A DNA stretch of 64,000 bases from Ruminococcus flavefaciens (GCA_023663905.1 JAMPGO010000002.1:1-64000); one strand, 5' to 3'. Shown: positions 7,410 through 16,001, counted from the stretch's first letter. Notes: generated by a model from the sequence alone, not told the origin. Made by a program: numbers and translations.

Positions 7410-8345
7410 CTGTTTTATTGTTTCCTTAAGATACTCATCATCTGAAATCCAGCCTGTTACAGAAATCTCGATGTCAGATTCATCATTCAGTTTATATGCC
7501 TTTGTAACAATACAGGTAACACCGGGCTGTACGTCATTCAAGGACTTATTCAAATCAATTTCACTGTCCATACCCATAACAACAAAGCTGTCGCACTCAA
7601 TACCATTCTGAAAAGCCTTGTCCGTAAAAGTCGTTGCAAATGATTTAGCCTTCTTCTCGCCGTTATAAAATTCATAATCAACAACAAGAATATCTGCGCC
7701 GCTGTAATCAACATCAAAAGAATAGTCGGCTATCTTTACAGACGTTTCCTGCAAATCATCATCCGAAACAACGTTACCGTCGCCTCCGCCAAGGTCAATT
7801 TTTTCATCAAGAACAGGCGTATCATCGAACGAAAACGCCTTTGTAACAACAATATTCGCCGTTGTCATATCCTGTAAGACATATGCAACCTTGATATTAT
7901 ATGTAACTCCTGGCTGTACGTCCCTGCTCTGCATACTGCTGTCAACACTTTCGCAGCCTATTGCCGTTTCGCATTCAATACCATTCTGAAATACCTTGTC
8001 ATTCAAAGCAAGCATAAACGATTCAGGCTCGTCGCCGTCGTTTGTCCACGCATATTCAACAACAAGCGCATCTTTTCCGCTGTAGTCCTTATCAAGTGAC
8101 CACGAAGCTATAGAAATTCCCGATTCTTCGGATTTTTCCGCTTCAGATGATGATTCAGTCGGCTCAGTCTGCTCTTCTTTTTCCGAAGTCTCGGACTGCT
8201 CAGCTGATTCTTCCGATATTTCGGAACTGCTGTCAATATCAGAAGCAGAAATGCTTTCAGATAATGAATCCGTATTTGCCGATGAACACGAAGCGAGACT
8301 TCCCGCCATAAAAACTGCAATACATAAAGCAAAGTGTTTTTTCAT
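7407..8345 (-). CDS. Lipoprotein with two DUF5067-like domains
   Basis: Protein of 312 aa. Signal peptide with lipobox LASC, a Ser/Glu-rich spacer (about residues 25-75), then two homologous domains of about 110 residues sharing YSG(K/A)D-LVV-Y, (V/A)FQNGIEC and DVQPGVT. This matches the DUF5067 family of secreted Firmicute lipoproteins; the immunoglobulin-like fold is expected but the function is unknown. It diverges from an XRE regulator and shares a regulatory region with it that contains a perfect 20-bp palindrome over its start of transcription. It probably answers to that regulator. Confidence 0.8.
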   Translation of the reverse strand: MKKHFALCIAVFMAGSLASCSSANTDSLSESISASDIDSSSEISEESAEQSETSEKEEQTEPTESSSEAEKSEESGISIASWSLDKDYSGKDALVVEYAWTNDGDEPESFMLALNDKVFQNGIECETAIGCESVDSSMQSRDVQPGVTYNIKVAYVLQDMTTANIVVTKAFSFDDTPVLDEKIDLGGGDGNVVSDDDLQETSVKIADYSFDVDYSGADILVVDYEFYNGEKKAKSFATTFTDKAFQNGIECDSFVVMGMDSEIDLNKSLNDVQPGVTCIVTKAYKLNDESDIEISVTGWISDDEYLKETIKQ

Positions 8346-8368
8346 TTTTTAATTCTCCTCTATCTTTT

Positions 8369-8388
8369 TTGCACCTATATAGGTGCAA
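8369..8388. promoter_or_regulatory. 20-bp perfect palindrome, candidate operator of the XRE regulator
   Basis: TTGCACCTATATAGGTGCAA lies over the predicted transcription start of the lipoprotein gene. A second, looser pair of half sites (ATACC at 8421-8425, GGTAT at 8440-8444) lies nearer the regulator gene. Confidence 0.65.
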
Positions 8389-8392
8389 TATT

Positions 8393-8421
8393 ATTATAAA
8401 ACAAATTTATAATAAAGTCAA
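8393..8421 (-). promoter_or_regulatory. Promoter of the DUF5067 lipoprotein gene
   Basis: Minus strand TTGACT (8421-8416), 17-bp spacer, TATAAT (8398-8393); the palindrome lies directly downstream. Confidence 0.8.
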
Positions 8422-8466
8422 TACCTTTGATTTAAAATAGGTATAAAAAATTCAAGGAGGATTTTG

Positions 8467-8700
8467 TTGAAAATGAACAAAGAAATTGAAACCAAAATCG
8501 GCAACAATGTGAGAACACTGCGTGAAAAGCAGAAGATGACTCAGGAGGAGCTTGCTTCCAAGCTCCAGATTCACGGCTGTGACATCACAAGAAGCTCTGT
8601 TGCCAAAATCGAAGTAGGTCAGCGTCACTTGTATCCCGATGAAATTATTTTAATCAAAAAAATTCTGAACGTAACCTTTGACGAAATTTTCAATATATAG
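8467..8700 (+). CDS. XRE-family HTH transcriptional regulator
   Basis: Single-domain Cro/C1-type helix-turn-helix protein of 77 aa: a TLREKQKMTQEELA helix pair, then ITRSSVAKIEVGQR as recognition region. There is no effector domain, so signal sensing is not obvious. AAGGAGG at 8454-8460 sits 6 nt before the TTG at 8467; the ATG at 8473 is the alternative start. It is divergent from the DUF5067 lipoprotein gene, and the palindrome between them is the likely operator. Gene and lipoprotein form a compact module between two near-identical terminators. Confidence 0.85.
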   Translation: MKMNKEIETKIGNNVRTLREKQKMTQEELASKLQIHGCDITRSSVAKIEVGQRHLYPDEIILIKKILNVTFDEIFNI

Positions 8701-8702
8701 GC

Positions 8703-8742
8703 AAAAAAAGTCCTGCACTGTCGGTGCAGGATTTTTTTATTA
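8703..8742. terminator. Intrinsic terminator, copy 2 of a repeated terminator
   Basis: TCCTGCAC-TGTCG-GTGCAGGA with A7 and T7 flanks; ends the XRE gene and the long leftward operon. Apart from one extra G in the loop it equals 7371-7409. Confidence 0.85.
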
Positions 8743-9330
8743 CAAATCCACAGGACTTTCGCCGAAATCATTAAAGAAATCGTCGCTGTCATTGTCGTAT
8801 CTGTCGCTGTTATCGCTTCTGCTGTTGCTGTAATCGCCATAGCCGTAGCGTGAATAGCTGTCCATAAAGCCCTCCATATAGTCGTCAAAGAACTCGTCGA
8901 AGCTGTCGTAGCCCATAGCTTTCCACCAGCTGTCATACTCAGGGTCGCAGTACTTCTGAAAATCCTTCGGAACGTCGCCCGTCTCCTGATATTCCTCGAT
9001 ATATTTGTCGGGACTCATTGCAAATTTCATCATATCCTCATAAGGCTCTTGAAATTTGCTCATAAAAACGGATGAAATTATTGTGAGTATAAGGGCAAGC
9101 GACGAAATTACAATTCCAGCAATCGCCAGCCCTTTTCCTGCCCATTTTTTCGCAAGGGATATGATTCCCAGAATAATTGAAACAGGCGCAAGAATGTATG
9201 TGGTACAACAGCACAGCACGATATTCACAAGGCTGAGTACGAAGCTTGTCACGGATGCCCACATCGGCTTTTTAGGCTGTGGAATATTATACTGACTGTA
9301 GTTATATGGATTATTATACTGTCCGTCCAT
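8740..9330 (-). CDS. DUF4190-type membrane protein
   Basis: Protein of 196 aa: Asn/Tyr/Gln-rich N-terminal tail, two or three transmembrane segments in the WASVTSFVLSLVNIVLCC...GLAIAGIVIS pattern of the DUF4190 family, then an acidic Tyr/Asp/Ser-rich outer tail of about 100 residues. Function unknown. It follows metA by 12 nt with an AAGGAG site and is the last gene of the ten-gene leftward operon. Confidence 0.75.
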   Translation of the reverse strand: MDGQYNNPYNYSQYNIPQPKKPMWASVTSFVLSLVNIVLCCCTTYILAPVSIILGIISLAKKWAGKGLAIAGIVISSLALILTIISSVFMSKFQEPYEDMMKFAMSPDKYIEEYQETGDVPKDFQKYCDPEYDSWWKAMGYDSFDEFFDDYMEGFMDSYSRYGYGDYSNSRSDNSDRYDNDSDDFFNDFGESPVDL

Positions 9331-9342
9331 TTGAATCTCCTT

Positions 9343-10290
9343 TTAGTAATCTGTTTCCCAGGTCCAGTTTCTTATTTCAAGCTCGTTGAGATTATACGGT
9401 GTGCGCTGATAAACGCAGTAGTTAAGCCAGTTCGAGAACATAAGGTTAGCCGTACATCTCCACGAAAAAAACGGCGTATTTTCGGGATTATCTTCCGGAA
9501 AATAATTATACGGAATCTGAATGTCAATCCCTTTTTTCACGTCACGGAAATACTCGCTCGCAATGGTATCTCTGTCGTATTCCGAGTGACCTGTAATAAA
9601 ATACTGTCTGCCGTTTTTGTTGGCGATTATATGCACGCCTGAAAGCTCGGAGCTTGTAAGAATCGCAAGCTGGCTCTCCTTTTCAATATCCTCACGGCGG
9701 ATTTCGGTATTACGGCTGTGAGGAACATAGAAAACGTCATCGAATCCACGCAGAAGCAGGCTGTTTTCTACTTCCGTTCTGTGCGGAAAAATCCCGAACA
9801 TCTTCTTATCAAGCGTATATTTCGGTATGCCGAAATGATAATAAAGCCCTGCCTGTGCTGCCCAGCAGATATGGAGCGTGGAAAATACGTGGGTTTTCGA
9901 CCACTCAAAAATCTCGGTAATCTCCTTCCAGTAATCCACCTGCTCATAATCAAGAAGCTCAACAGGTGCGCCCGTTACTATCATACCGTCATAACGGCAG
10001 TCCCTGATTTCGTCAAAAGTTTTGTAAAACGATTCAAGATGATGATGTGAAGTATTTTTTGAAACGTGCGAAGCCATTTGCAGAAGCTCAATATCAACCT
10101 GCAAAGGTGTATTGCTGAGAAGCCTGAGAAGCTGGCATTCGGTCTCAATCTTCTTGGGCATAATGTTAAGAATTATAACTTTAAGCGGACGTATATCCTG
10201 ATGTTCCGCACGCTCTTTTGACATTACGAATATATTTTCTTCTCTGAGTGTTCTGAATGCAGGAAGCTCAGAAGAAATTCTTATCGGCAT
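9343..10290 (-). CDS. metA: Homoserine O-acetyltransferase (MetA-type)
   Basis: Protein of 315 aa, cytosolic, first committed step of methionine synthesis from homoserine. The MetA fold is clear. Catalytic Cys142 lies in HICWAAQ, and His235 and Glu237 lie in GHSEYDR. Residue 111, in GAPVELL, is Glu; established work on MetA enzymes links Glu at this site to acetyl-CoA and Gly to succinyl-CoA, so acetyl transfer is predicted despite the usual label of succinyltransferase. It starts 3 nt after the upstream gene. No methionine riboswitch is seen directly before it, since it is internal to an operon. Confidence 0.92.
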   Translation of the reverse strand: MPIRISSELPAFRTLREENIFVMSKERAEHQDIRPLKVIILNIMPKKIETECQLLRLLSNTPLQVDIELLQMASHVSKNTSHHHLESFYKTFDEIRDCRYDGMIVTGAPVELLDYEQVDYWKEITEIFEWSKTHVFSTLHICWAAQAGLYYHFGIPKYTLDKKMFGIFPHRTEVENSLLLRGFDDVFYVPHSRNTEIRREDIEKESQLAILTSSELSGVHIIANKNGRQYFITGHSEYDRDTIASEYFRDVKKGIDIQIPYNYFPEDNPENTPFFSWRCTANLMFSNWLNYCVYQRTPYNLNELEIRNWTWETDY

Positions 10291-10293
10291 ATA

Positions 10294-10680
10294 TCAATCC
10301 GCCTCCTTTTTGTTTCCGCACGATTCGCAGGCATTCATAAATCCGTCAAGATTCTCACAGATATTGCCGTTTTCCGAAATAAAGCGGAGTTTCCTGAGAT
10401 TTTCATACCTGTCTGCGTTTTCAATATCAAAAATCATTGTTTCAATGCCCTTCAGAACGCTTTTGAACATAACAGAACGCACAAGACCATCGCACAGCAT
10501 AAGGTCGCCGTTATCGTCGTAGTCGTATACAACAACGGATTCCGCCTGATATGAATATGCAATAAATCCGACAGCCCTGCCCTGCTCCATAGCTTCTGTT
10601 ATGTGCAGAATATGAGTTCCTGCCCGCTTTACAACCGCTTCGTATCCTGTAGTATCAAATTTTTCCTGAATTTCAAGCAT
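10294..10680 (-). CDS. Hypothetical protein between rluB and metA
   Basis: Protein of 128 aa. The pattern of alternating strands (AVGFIAYSYQAESVVVYDYDDNGDLMLCDGLVRSVMFKS) recalls the core of a GNAT-like fold without a clear acetyl-CoA loop, so no enzyme activity is assigned. The C-terminus holds two close cysteines (CESCG). TAA and ATG are adjacent at the rluB junction and 3 nt separate it from metA, so it belongs to the operon. Confidence 0.6.
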   Translation of the reverse strand: MLEIQEKFDTTGYEAVVKRAGTHILHITEAMEQGRAVGFIAYSYQAESVVVYDYDDNGDLMLCDGLVRSVMFKSVLKGIETMIFDIENADRYENLRKLRFISENGNICENLDGFMNACESCGNKKEAD

Positions 10681-11412
10681 TTACTTCTCCTTGCCGATAG
10701 CAGTCCTTATAGCACGGAGTTCGTCAGCCGTAAGCTCTCGCCACGTGCCTGGCTTGAGCATACCGAGCTTGAGCGGACCAACGCTTATACGGCGGAGTCT
10801 TGCGACTTCCAGACCGACTGCCTCACACATCTTGCGTATCTGTCTGTTCCTGCCCTCTTTGATAGTGATAAGCATAACAACTCTGCCCGGCTGTTTTTCC
10901 TTTACGATAACAGTAGCAGGAAGCGTCATTCTGCCGTCAATCTCAACACCCTCGGAGAGCTGTACAAGCTGTTCGTCGTTAATATCAGGGCGGACTGTTA
11001 CACGGTAAGTCTTGGTGATGTGCTTGCTCGGGTGCATAATATTATTGGCAAATTCGCCGTCGTTGGTGAACAGAAGCAGTCCCTCGGAATTTCTGTCAAG
11101 TCTGCCCACAGGATAAACACGCTCCTCAACATCGCCGAGCAAATCCATAACGCATCGCCTGTCAAGTTCGTCCGAAACGGTTGTGACATATCCACGTGGC
11201 TTATTCATCATAATATAGACGAAATTCTTTTTTCTGGGCATATAGATACGCTCGCCGTCGATAGTGATAATATCCTTGAAACCGCACTTGTCGCCCAGCT
11301 TTACAGGGTGACCGTTAAGCTTGACCCTGCCCTTTGACATAAGTTCCTCAGCTTTTCTGCGTGAGCAAAAACCGCTGTCGGCAATCATTTTCTGTATTCT
11401 TATTTTTTCCAT
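10681..11412 (-). CDS. rluB: Pseudouridine synthase, RsuA/RluB family
   Basis: Protein of 243 aa with an N-terminal S4 RNA-binding domain (KMIADSGFCSRRKAEELMSKG), then the pseudouridine synthase domain with catalytic Asp in GRLDRNSEGLLLFTNDG and the family block EGRNRQIRKMC. In Firmicutes the single homologue at this locus, next to scpAB and dacF, modifies 23S rRNA (RluB-like). The gene order scpA-scpB-ytfI-ytfJ-dac-rluB follows that of B. subtilis. Confidence 0.9.
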   Translation of the reverse strand: MEKIRIQKMIADSGFCSRRKAEELMSKGRVKLNGHPVKLGDKCGFKDIITIDGERIYMPRKKNFVYIMMNKPRGYVTTVSDELDRRCVMDLLGDVEERVYPVGRLDRNSEGLLLFTNDGEFANNIMHPSKHITKTYRVTVRPDINDEQLVQLSEGVEIDGRMTLPATVIVKEKQPGRVVMLITIKEGRNRQIRKMCEAVGLEVARLRRISVGPLKLGMLKPGTWRELTADELRAIRTAIGKEK

Positions 11413-11423
11413 TTTGTCTCCTC

Positions 11424-12548
11424 TCAGGAGAAAAACTCCTTGATTTTAGTAATAAAGTTCTTTTCTTTTTCGGGTTCGGGAAGTTTATACTCGGCATTTT
11501 CCGCAGAATAAAGCGGAATCTGCTTTATTTCCCGATTCTTGTAGTATATACTCATAGTGGCAAGCTCCTCGCCCTCGCTGACAGGAGCGTAGATAAACGG
11601 CGGAGCGTTGACAACGCACTCAAAATCGCCTGAATCTGCCGAAAGAGACGTAAAATCGACAGATTCAGCCCTGACGGAAATTTTATCCCTGTCGCTTCCT
11701 GCAATATCAAGCTGTATATTTTCAGGAATATCAGGCGAAACAGTCTTTGCAAGCTTAAAGCACTCGTCATACATAGCTATGTGGTCATTCCAGTCGTTGC
11801 GGTCGTTGAGAGTAACGCAGACGAGATTTTTCCCGTCACGCTCGCACGCAGATACAAGACAGCGCCCTGCTTCATCGGTAAAGCCTGTTTTTACGCCGTA
11901 AGTACCGCTGTAAAGCGAAAGAAGCTTGTTGGTATTTTTCAGCCAGCGTGTGTAAGGCGGATTGCCGTATTCGAGCTTGATAGTCTCGCTGGAGCATATT
12001 TCCCTGAATATATCATTCCGCAGAGCTGTTGAAGCAAGAACAGCCATATCATAGGCGGATGAGCCGTGCCCTTCGCCCTCAAGTCCCGACGGTGTGACGA
12101 AATATGTTTTCGTCAGCCCTAATTCCTTTGCCTTGTCGTTCATAATATCGGCAAAAGCTTCAATGCTTCCCGCAATCTTAACCGCCGTCGCATTTGCAGC
12201 GTCGTTTCCTGAAGGCAGAAGCATTCCACAGCAGAGAGCGTATTTCGTAACCGTGTCGCCCTCCTGCAATCCCATAGACGAACCCTCAACGTGAATTGCA
12301 TCGCTGTCCACAACAAAAGGCTCGTCAAGATTTCCGCTCTCCAGACAGATAAGCGTAGTCATAATTTTAGTCGTACTCGCCATAGGAAGCTTTTCACTGC
12401 TGTTCTTCTCAAACAGGATTTCACCTGTATCGGCAGAAATCACAACAGCCGCCTTTGCAGATATTTCAATTTCTTCCGCATACACATCAGAAATCCGCAT
12501 TCCGCACAAAAGCAGGGCGGACGATAAAATCACAGCAAACTTTTTCAT
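11424..12548 (-). CDS. dacF: D-alanyl-D-alanine carboxypeptidase (S11 family, DacF/DacB-like)
   Basis: Protein of 374 aa with signal peptide. The three active-site motifs are visible: STTK, SGN and KTG. A C-terminal beta domain and an amphipathic end (FITKIKEFFS) would tie it to the membrane. It trims the terminal D-Ala of stem peptides. The start is set by GGAGG eight bases before the ATG at 12548; a start 36 nt upstream would give an improbable N-terminus (MQKKIFFAEVCV). Downstream of ytfJ and upstream of rluB. Confidence 0.92.
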   Translation of the reverse strand: MKKFAVILSSALLLCGMRISDVYAEEIEISAKAAVVISADTGEILFEKNSSEKLPMASTTKIMTTLICLESGNLDEPFVVDSDAIHVEGSSMGLQEGDTVTKYALCCGMLLPSGNDAANATAVKIAGSIEAFADIMNDKAKELGLTKTYFVTPSGLEGEGHGSSAYDMAVLASTALRNDIFREICSSETIKLEYGNPPYTRWLKNTNKLLSLYSGTYGVKTGFTDEAGRCLVSACERDGKNLVCVTLNDRNDWNDHIAMYDECFKLAKTVSPDIPENIQLDIAGSDRDKISVRAESVDFTSLSADSGDFECVVNAPPFIYAPVSEGEELATMSIYYKNREIKQIPLYSAENAEYKLPEPEKEKNFITKIKEFFS

Positions 12549-12613
12549 AACGCATACCTCCGCAAAAAATATCTTCTTCTGCATAATATGCGGAAAAGCT
12601 GTGCCGTATTACA

Positions 12614-13027
12614 TCAATCGCTGAAAGAAACCTCGCTGATTTCTTCTTTTTCGGCTTTCTTCTTTGCAATAATATTCTGGATTTTCTCAATAACAGTCGG
12701 AACGGCATTGATTGCGCTGTTGATATTGTCGTTGCCTGAATCAACAGTAACCATTCTTACGTCACCGCTCGGAGAGATAACAAGGAATCCCTCGGGCTTT
12801 ATGCTTATTCCCGCACCTGCTCCGCCTGCAAAAAGGTCCTTGTCGTATTTGGACGGCAAATCCGAACCGCCCGAAGCGAATCCGTAGGTAACCTTTGAAA
12901 TCGGGATAACTGTAGTACCGTCGGCTGTGGTAATCGGGTCGCCGATGATTGAATTGACATCAGCCATTTCCCTGACTTTCTCCATAGAAATACCAAGCAG
13001 TTCATTTATAGGTGTTTTCTTATCCAT
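12614..13027 (-). CDS. ytfJ: Sporulation protein YtfJ/GerW family
   Basis: Protein of 137 aa with the GerW/YtfJ core: VNSIIGDPI, TVIPISKVTYGFASGG, a Gly-rich FAGGAGAGISIKPEGFLVI stretch. In B. subtilis GerW is a spore protein needed for normal germination; here it sits, as there, beside the DUF2953 gene. The ATG at 13042 overlaps the upstream stop (ATGA) but has no ribosome site; GAGG lies nine bases before the ATG at 13027, which is preferred. Confidence 0.88.
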   Translation of the reverse strand: MDKKTPINELLGISMEKVREMADVNSIIGDPITTADGTTVIPISKVTYGFASGGSDLPSKYDKDLFAGGAGAGISIKPEGFLVISPSGDVRMVTVDSGNDNINSAINAVPTVIEKIQNIIAKKKAEKEEISEVSFSD

Positions 13028-13038
13028 ATTATAAAACC

Positions 13039-13893
13039 TCATTTCTTTGATTTTTTTGATTTTCTCAGCTTTTTTTCCTCCATTTTCTGAGGAATAAAGA
13101 ATCTGAACATATATGTTATCAGGAAACTGATTCCTGCAACAATCGGAGTAATAATTTTACAGCTGAACTTCGCAGAAATATCCCAGCGACATTCTTTTGC
13201 CTTGAAATCGGGAAAAACATCGACCGTTTCATATCTGACGGTACAGACCGAACCAAGCCAGCCCAGTATATTATACACAGCACCGCTGATTCTGCCATAG
13301 TCCAGCGCACATTTATATGCGTCCTCGTCGGCAATCATAAAATCAATATAAACCCTGCTGAACCTGAATCCACGACACAGATAAAGCAAAGGTCTGTCGG
13401 CGGAACGGAGCATATCAAGCACTGTTTCAATCCTGCTCTCGTTTTTATCGAGCTTGTCAAACAACTGCTCAAGCCTGCCCTCGGATTCCTCTTTTTCGGG
13501 CTTATCGGATTTCTCAGACTTCTCGGGCTTCTCACTGCGTACTTCGTCAGTATCGGGGATTTCCGATTCAGCCGTATCGGGATTTTCAGCTACATCGCCG
13601 TTTTCGGTATTGTCATAAATCTCGTCAGGCTCAGGCATTTCCGAACCAACAGGCTCGGCAGTATCTTCCGTGAGCTTCTCGGGTTTATCCTTCCGCCGTG
13701 ATTTCCAATTCATAAATTTAACGGCAATGCCTTTTCCGTCGGAGTCAAAAAGATTAACAAATCCGTACCTGATTTTATAAGTAAACTTTTTATCTATATA
13801 GGCTGTCTCCGCACTTACAGGTATAAAAAGAATCAGCAGAATAATTCCCAGAACGGCAAGAACTATCCACAACAGAATTTTTAAAACTATCAT
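13039..13893 (-). CDS. DUF2953 membrane protein (YtfI-like)
   Basis: Protein of 284 aa: N-terminal transmembrane helix (about residues 3-25), an acidic Pro/Glu/Ser/Lys-rich insert of about 75 residues with repeated SEKPEKSEKSDKPEKEE, then the DUF2953 domain and a second hydrophobic segment near the C-terminus (PIVAGISFLITYMFRFF). Function unknown; conserved next to ytfJ in spore formers. Overlaps scpB by 4 nt (ATGA-type). Confidence 0.8.
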   Translation of the reverse strand: MIVLKILLWIVLAVLGIILLILFIPVSAETAYIDKKFTYKIRYGFVNLFDSDGKGIAVKFMNWKSRRKDKPEKLTEDTAEPVGSEMPEPDEIYDNTENGDVAENPDTAESEIPDTDEVRSEKPEKSEKSDKPEKEESEGRLEQLFDKLDKNESRIETVLDMLRSADRPLLYLCRGFRFSRVYIDFMIADEDAYKCALDYGRISGAVYNILGWLGSVCTVRYETVDVFPDFKAKECRWDISAKFSCKIITPIVAGISFLITYMFRFFIPQKMEEKKLRKSKKSKK

Positions 13894-14465
13894 TCCTGCT
13901 CCTTTCGGTCGGATTCATCGCCTTCAAGCTCAAATTCGAGCTGTCGGGAGGGCTGAAAATCGGCAAGCGGAGGAAGCTCCGCAAGAGAGCCAAGCCCGAA
14001 ACATCGCAGAAAATTGGACGTTGTGCGGTAAACAAGCGGTTTTCCCGGAATATCAAGCCTTCCTGCCTCTTCGATAAGTGCCTTTTCAACAAGATTATTC
14101 ACCACAGACGAGCTGTCCGTTCCACGGACGTTTTCAATAAATCCCTTTGAAACAGGCTGATTATATGCGATAATCGTGAGGACTTCAAGTGCGGCATTGG
14201 AAAGCGGAGTGTTCCGCTTTGTCTGGAGTGCTTCACGAATCTGCGGAGCAAACTTCTCACGGGTACACATCTGATAGCTTCCGTCAAGATTTTTTATACA
14301 TATACCGCTTCCGCAGTCGTCATAGCGTTCATTCAGCAGATTTATCATCGACGGAACAGCACCTGCGTCAATACCGCAGGACTGCGACAGACGGCACAGC
14401 TCAACAGGTTCACCGCCCGCAAAAAGCACGGCTTCTATAGCTCCGAGTTTTTCTTTGACTTCCAC
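13890..14465 (-). CDS. scpB: Segregation and condensation protein B
   Basis: Protein of 191 aa with two winged-helix domains; the family block NTPLSNAALEVLTIIAYNQPVSK is present. ScpB dimers bind ScpA and the SMC heads to form bacterial condensin. The gene overlaps scpA by 31 nt, which suggests coupled translation. Confidence 0.93.
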   Translation of the reverse strand: MEVKEKLGAIEAVLFAGGEPVELCRLSQSCGIDAGAVPSMINLLNERYDDCGSGICIKNLDGSYQMCTREKFAPQIREALQTKRNTPLSNAALEVLTIIAYNQPVSKGFIENVRGTDSSSVVNNLVEKALIEEAGRLDIPGKPLVYRTTSNFLRCFGLGSLAELPPLADFQPSRQLEFELEGDESDRKEQE

Positions 14466-15181
14466 TTCCTTCTCTCTCCTTTGAAAAATATAGTAGTATT
14501 GTCATCGCTTATTGTAATCCTGCCGAAGCGTGTGAGTTCAAGCACGGCGAGAAATGTTGCAACACGTTCCGAGCGGTCACGCACGCCGTCATAAAGCCTG
14601 TCCATTGATACCTCGCCCGTTGAATAGAGTTCACGCAGAATATGCACGACTTTTGTCATAACAGGCACGATTTTACGCTTCACAACAGCGTTTATCTTGT
14701 TTTCTATGTGTACTTTTTTCATTTCCGCCCTGATTTTCTGCGGTGAAATGGATTTATAAGCCTCTGCGAGAATTTCGGGGTCGTGAATAAGCGAGTAGGT
14801 CAAATCCGCCTTTATCTTCATAGGCTTGCGGACAAAAATATCCGCCGTACTTCTCTCAGCAAGCGCTTTTGCGGCAAGTCTGCACAATGAAAGCTCAATA
14901 AGTTCGCCTTCAAGTTCCTTTTTGAGCTGTTCGGCTTCTTCAGGTCTTGGAAGAAGTGCGGCAGTCTTTATGTAGATAAGTCTCGCCGCCATTTCAAGAA
15001 ATTCCCCTGCAAGTTCAAGATTCTGCCTGTGCGCCTCGTCAATATACAGCATATACTGTTCAAGAAGCTTCGATATTTCTATATCATAGATATTGAGCTT
15101 GTGCTTCGTTATAAGATTTAACAGGACATCAAGCGGTCCTTCGTAAATATCAAGCTTGTACGTTATTTTTTCCATAGTCAT
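14435..15181 (-). CDS. scpA: Segregation and condensation protein A (kleisin)
   Basis: Protein of 248 aa with the ScpA N-terminal signature YEGPLDVLLNLITKHKLNIYDI and a C-terminal winged helix (DLY... VATFLAVLELTRFGRI). It links the SMC heads. The ATG at 15181 shares a base with the upstream stop (TGATG); a TTG one codon earlier is less likely. Confidence 0.93.
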   Translation of the reverse strand: MTMEKITYKLDIYEGPLDVLLNLITKHKLNIYDIEISKLLEQYMLYIDEAHRQNLELAGEFLEMAARLIYIKTAALLPRPEEAEQLKKELEGELIELSLCRLAAKALAERSTADIFVRKPMKIKADLTYSLIHDPEILAEAYKSISPQKIRAEMKKVHIENKINAVVKRKIVPVMTKVVHILRELYSTGEVSMDRLYDGVRDRSERVATFLAVLELTRFGRITISDDNTTIFFKGERRKWKSKKNSEL

Positions 15182-15855
15182 CAATGAAAAACAAGCGGAA
15201 TCCAGAGTGTTGTGAGGTTAAGAACCCACTGCACGAGACTGATAACCCAACCGAGAGGGTCGAGAAGTCCGAATGTAAGTCTCGGCAGGAAGAACAGCGC
15301 AAGGAGAATTATTGTTGACCACTGATTTATCTGTCGATAATTTCTGAAATACCAGTTGTGGAATTTCGGCGGTGCAAAGTGATTGAGGATGTTGAATCCG
15401 TCCATAGGCGGAACAGGAATAAGGTTAATAACTCCAAGGCAGATATTTATTCCTGCAAGTGCGGATATTATATAGACAACCGCAAAAGCCGTCGTGCTGT
15501 AAGTCAGCACCCTGCTGAGGATTTCAGACAGATTCATAAGAATAATCGCCGAAATGAAATGAGTTACAGGACCTGTGAGCGAGATGAGCAGTATTCCTTT
15601 TCTCGTATCACGCATACGGTTGAAGTTAATCGGCAGAGGCTTCGACCAGCCGAATCCGCACAGCATAATCGCAAGCGAGCCGAGCAGGTCAAGATGCGCC
15701 ATAGGATTGAGCGTGATTCTGCCCTGCACTTCGGCGGTATCATCGCCCATCCACTTCGCAACAAGTCCTCGGGCGGAGTTGGTTATCGGCAGAACGAGAA
15801 ACAGCATTAATGCCCTTGAAAAAATGCTGAGAAACAATTGTAAAGCAGTACTCAT
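15181..15855 (-). CDS. Site-2 protease (M50) family protein lacking the HExxH zinc motif
   Basis: Polytopic membrane protein of 224 aa. It is alignable to the YwhC-type M50 family: GDDTAEVQGRITLNPMAHLDLLG and NLIPVPPMDG (third metal ligand) are kept. Where active members read HExxHG, residues 25-30 read TNSARG, so both His and the Glu are absent. It is therefore predicted not to bind catalytic zinc or cut peptides in the usual way, and may be a scaffold or chaperone. The position upstream of scpAB is usual for this family. GAGGTG precedes the ATG at 15855; an ATG nine bases upstream is disfavoured. Confidence 0.85.
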   Translation of the reverse strand: MSTALQLFLSIFSRALMLFLVLPITNSARGLVAKWMGDDTAEVQGRITLNPMAHLDLLGSLAIMLCGFGWSKPLPINFNRMRDTRKGILLISLTGPVTHFISAIILMNLSEILSRVLTYSTTAFAVVYIISALAGINICLGVINLIPVPPMDGFNILNHFAPPKFHNWYFRNYRQINQWSTIILLALFFLPRLTFGLLDPLGWVISLVQWVLNLTTLWIPLVFH

Positions 15856-15914
15856 AACATACACCTCGTTAATTTCATTAATTAATTTTGCTTCTGTAAA
15901 GCTATGTAATATTT

Positions 15915-15943
15915 ATTATACTACAAATGCACAAATTTTTCAA
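15915..15943 (-). promoter_or_regulatory. Promoter of the scpAB-metA operon
   Basis: Minus strand TTGAAA (15943-15938), 17-bp spacer, TATAAT (15920-15915). No other good promoter or terminator interrupts the ten genes down to 8740. Confidence 0.8.
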
Positions 15944-16001
15944 GTCTAAATTGCAAATTTACAGCTTATTAAAAAAATTTGTATTTTTTTTCAAAAAGCT
16001 C

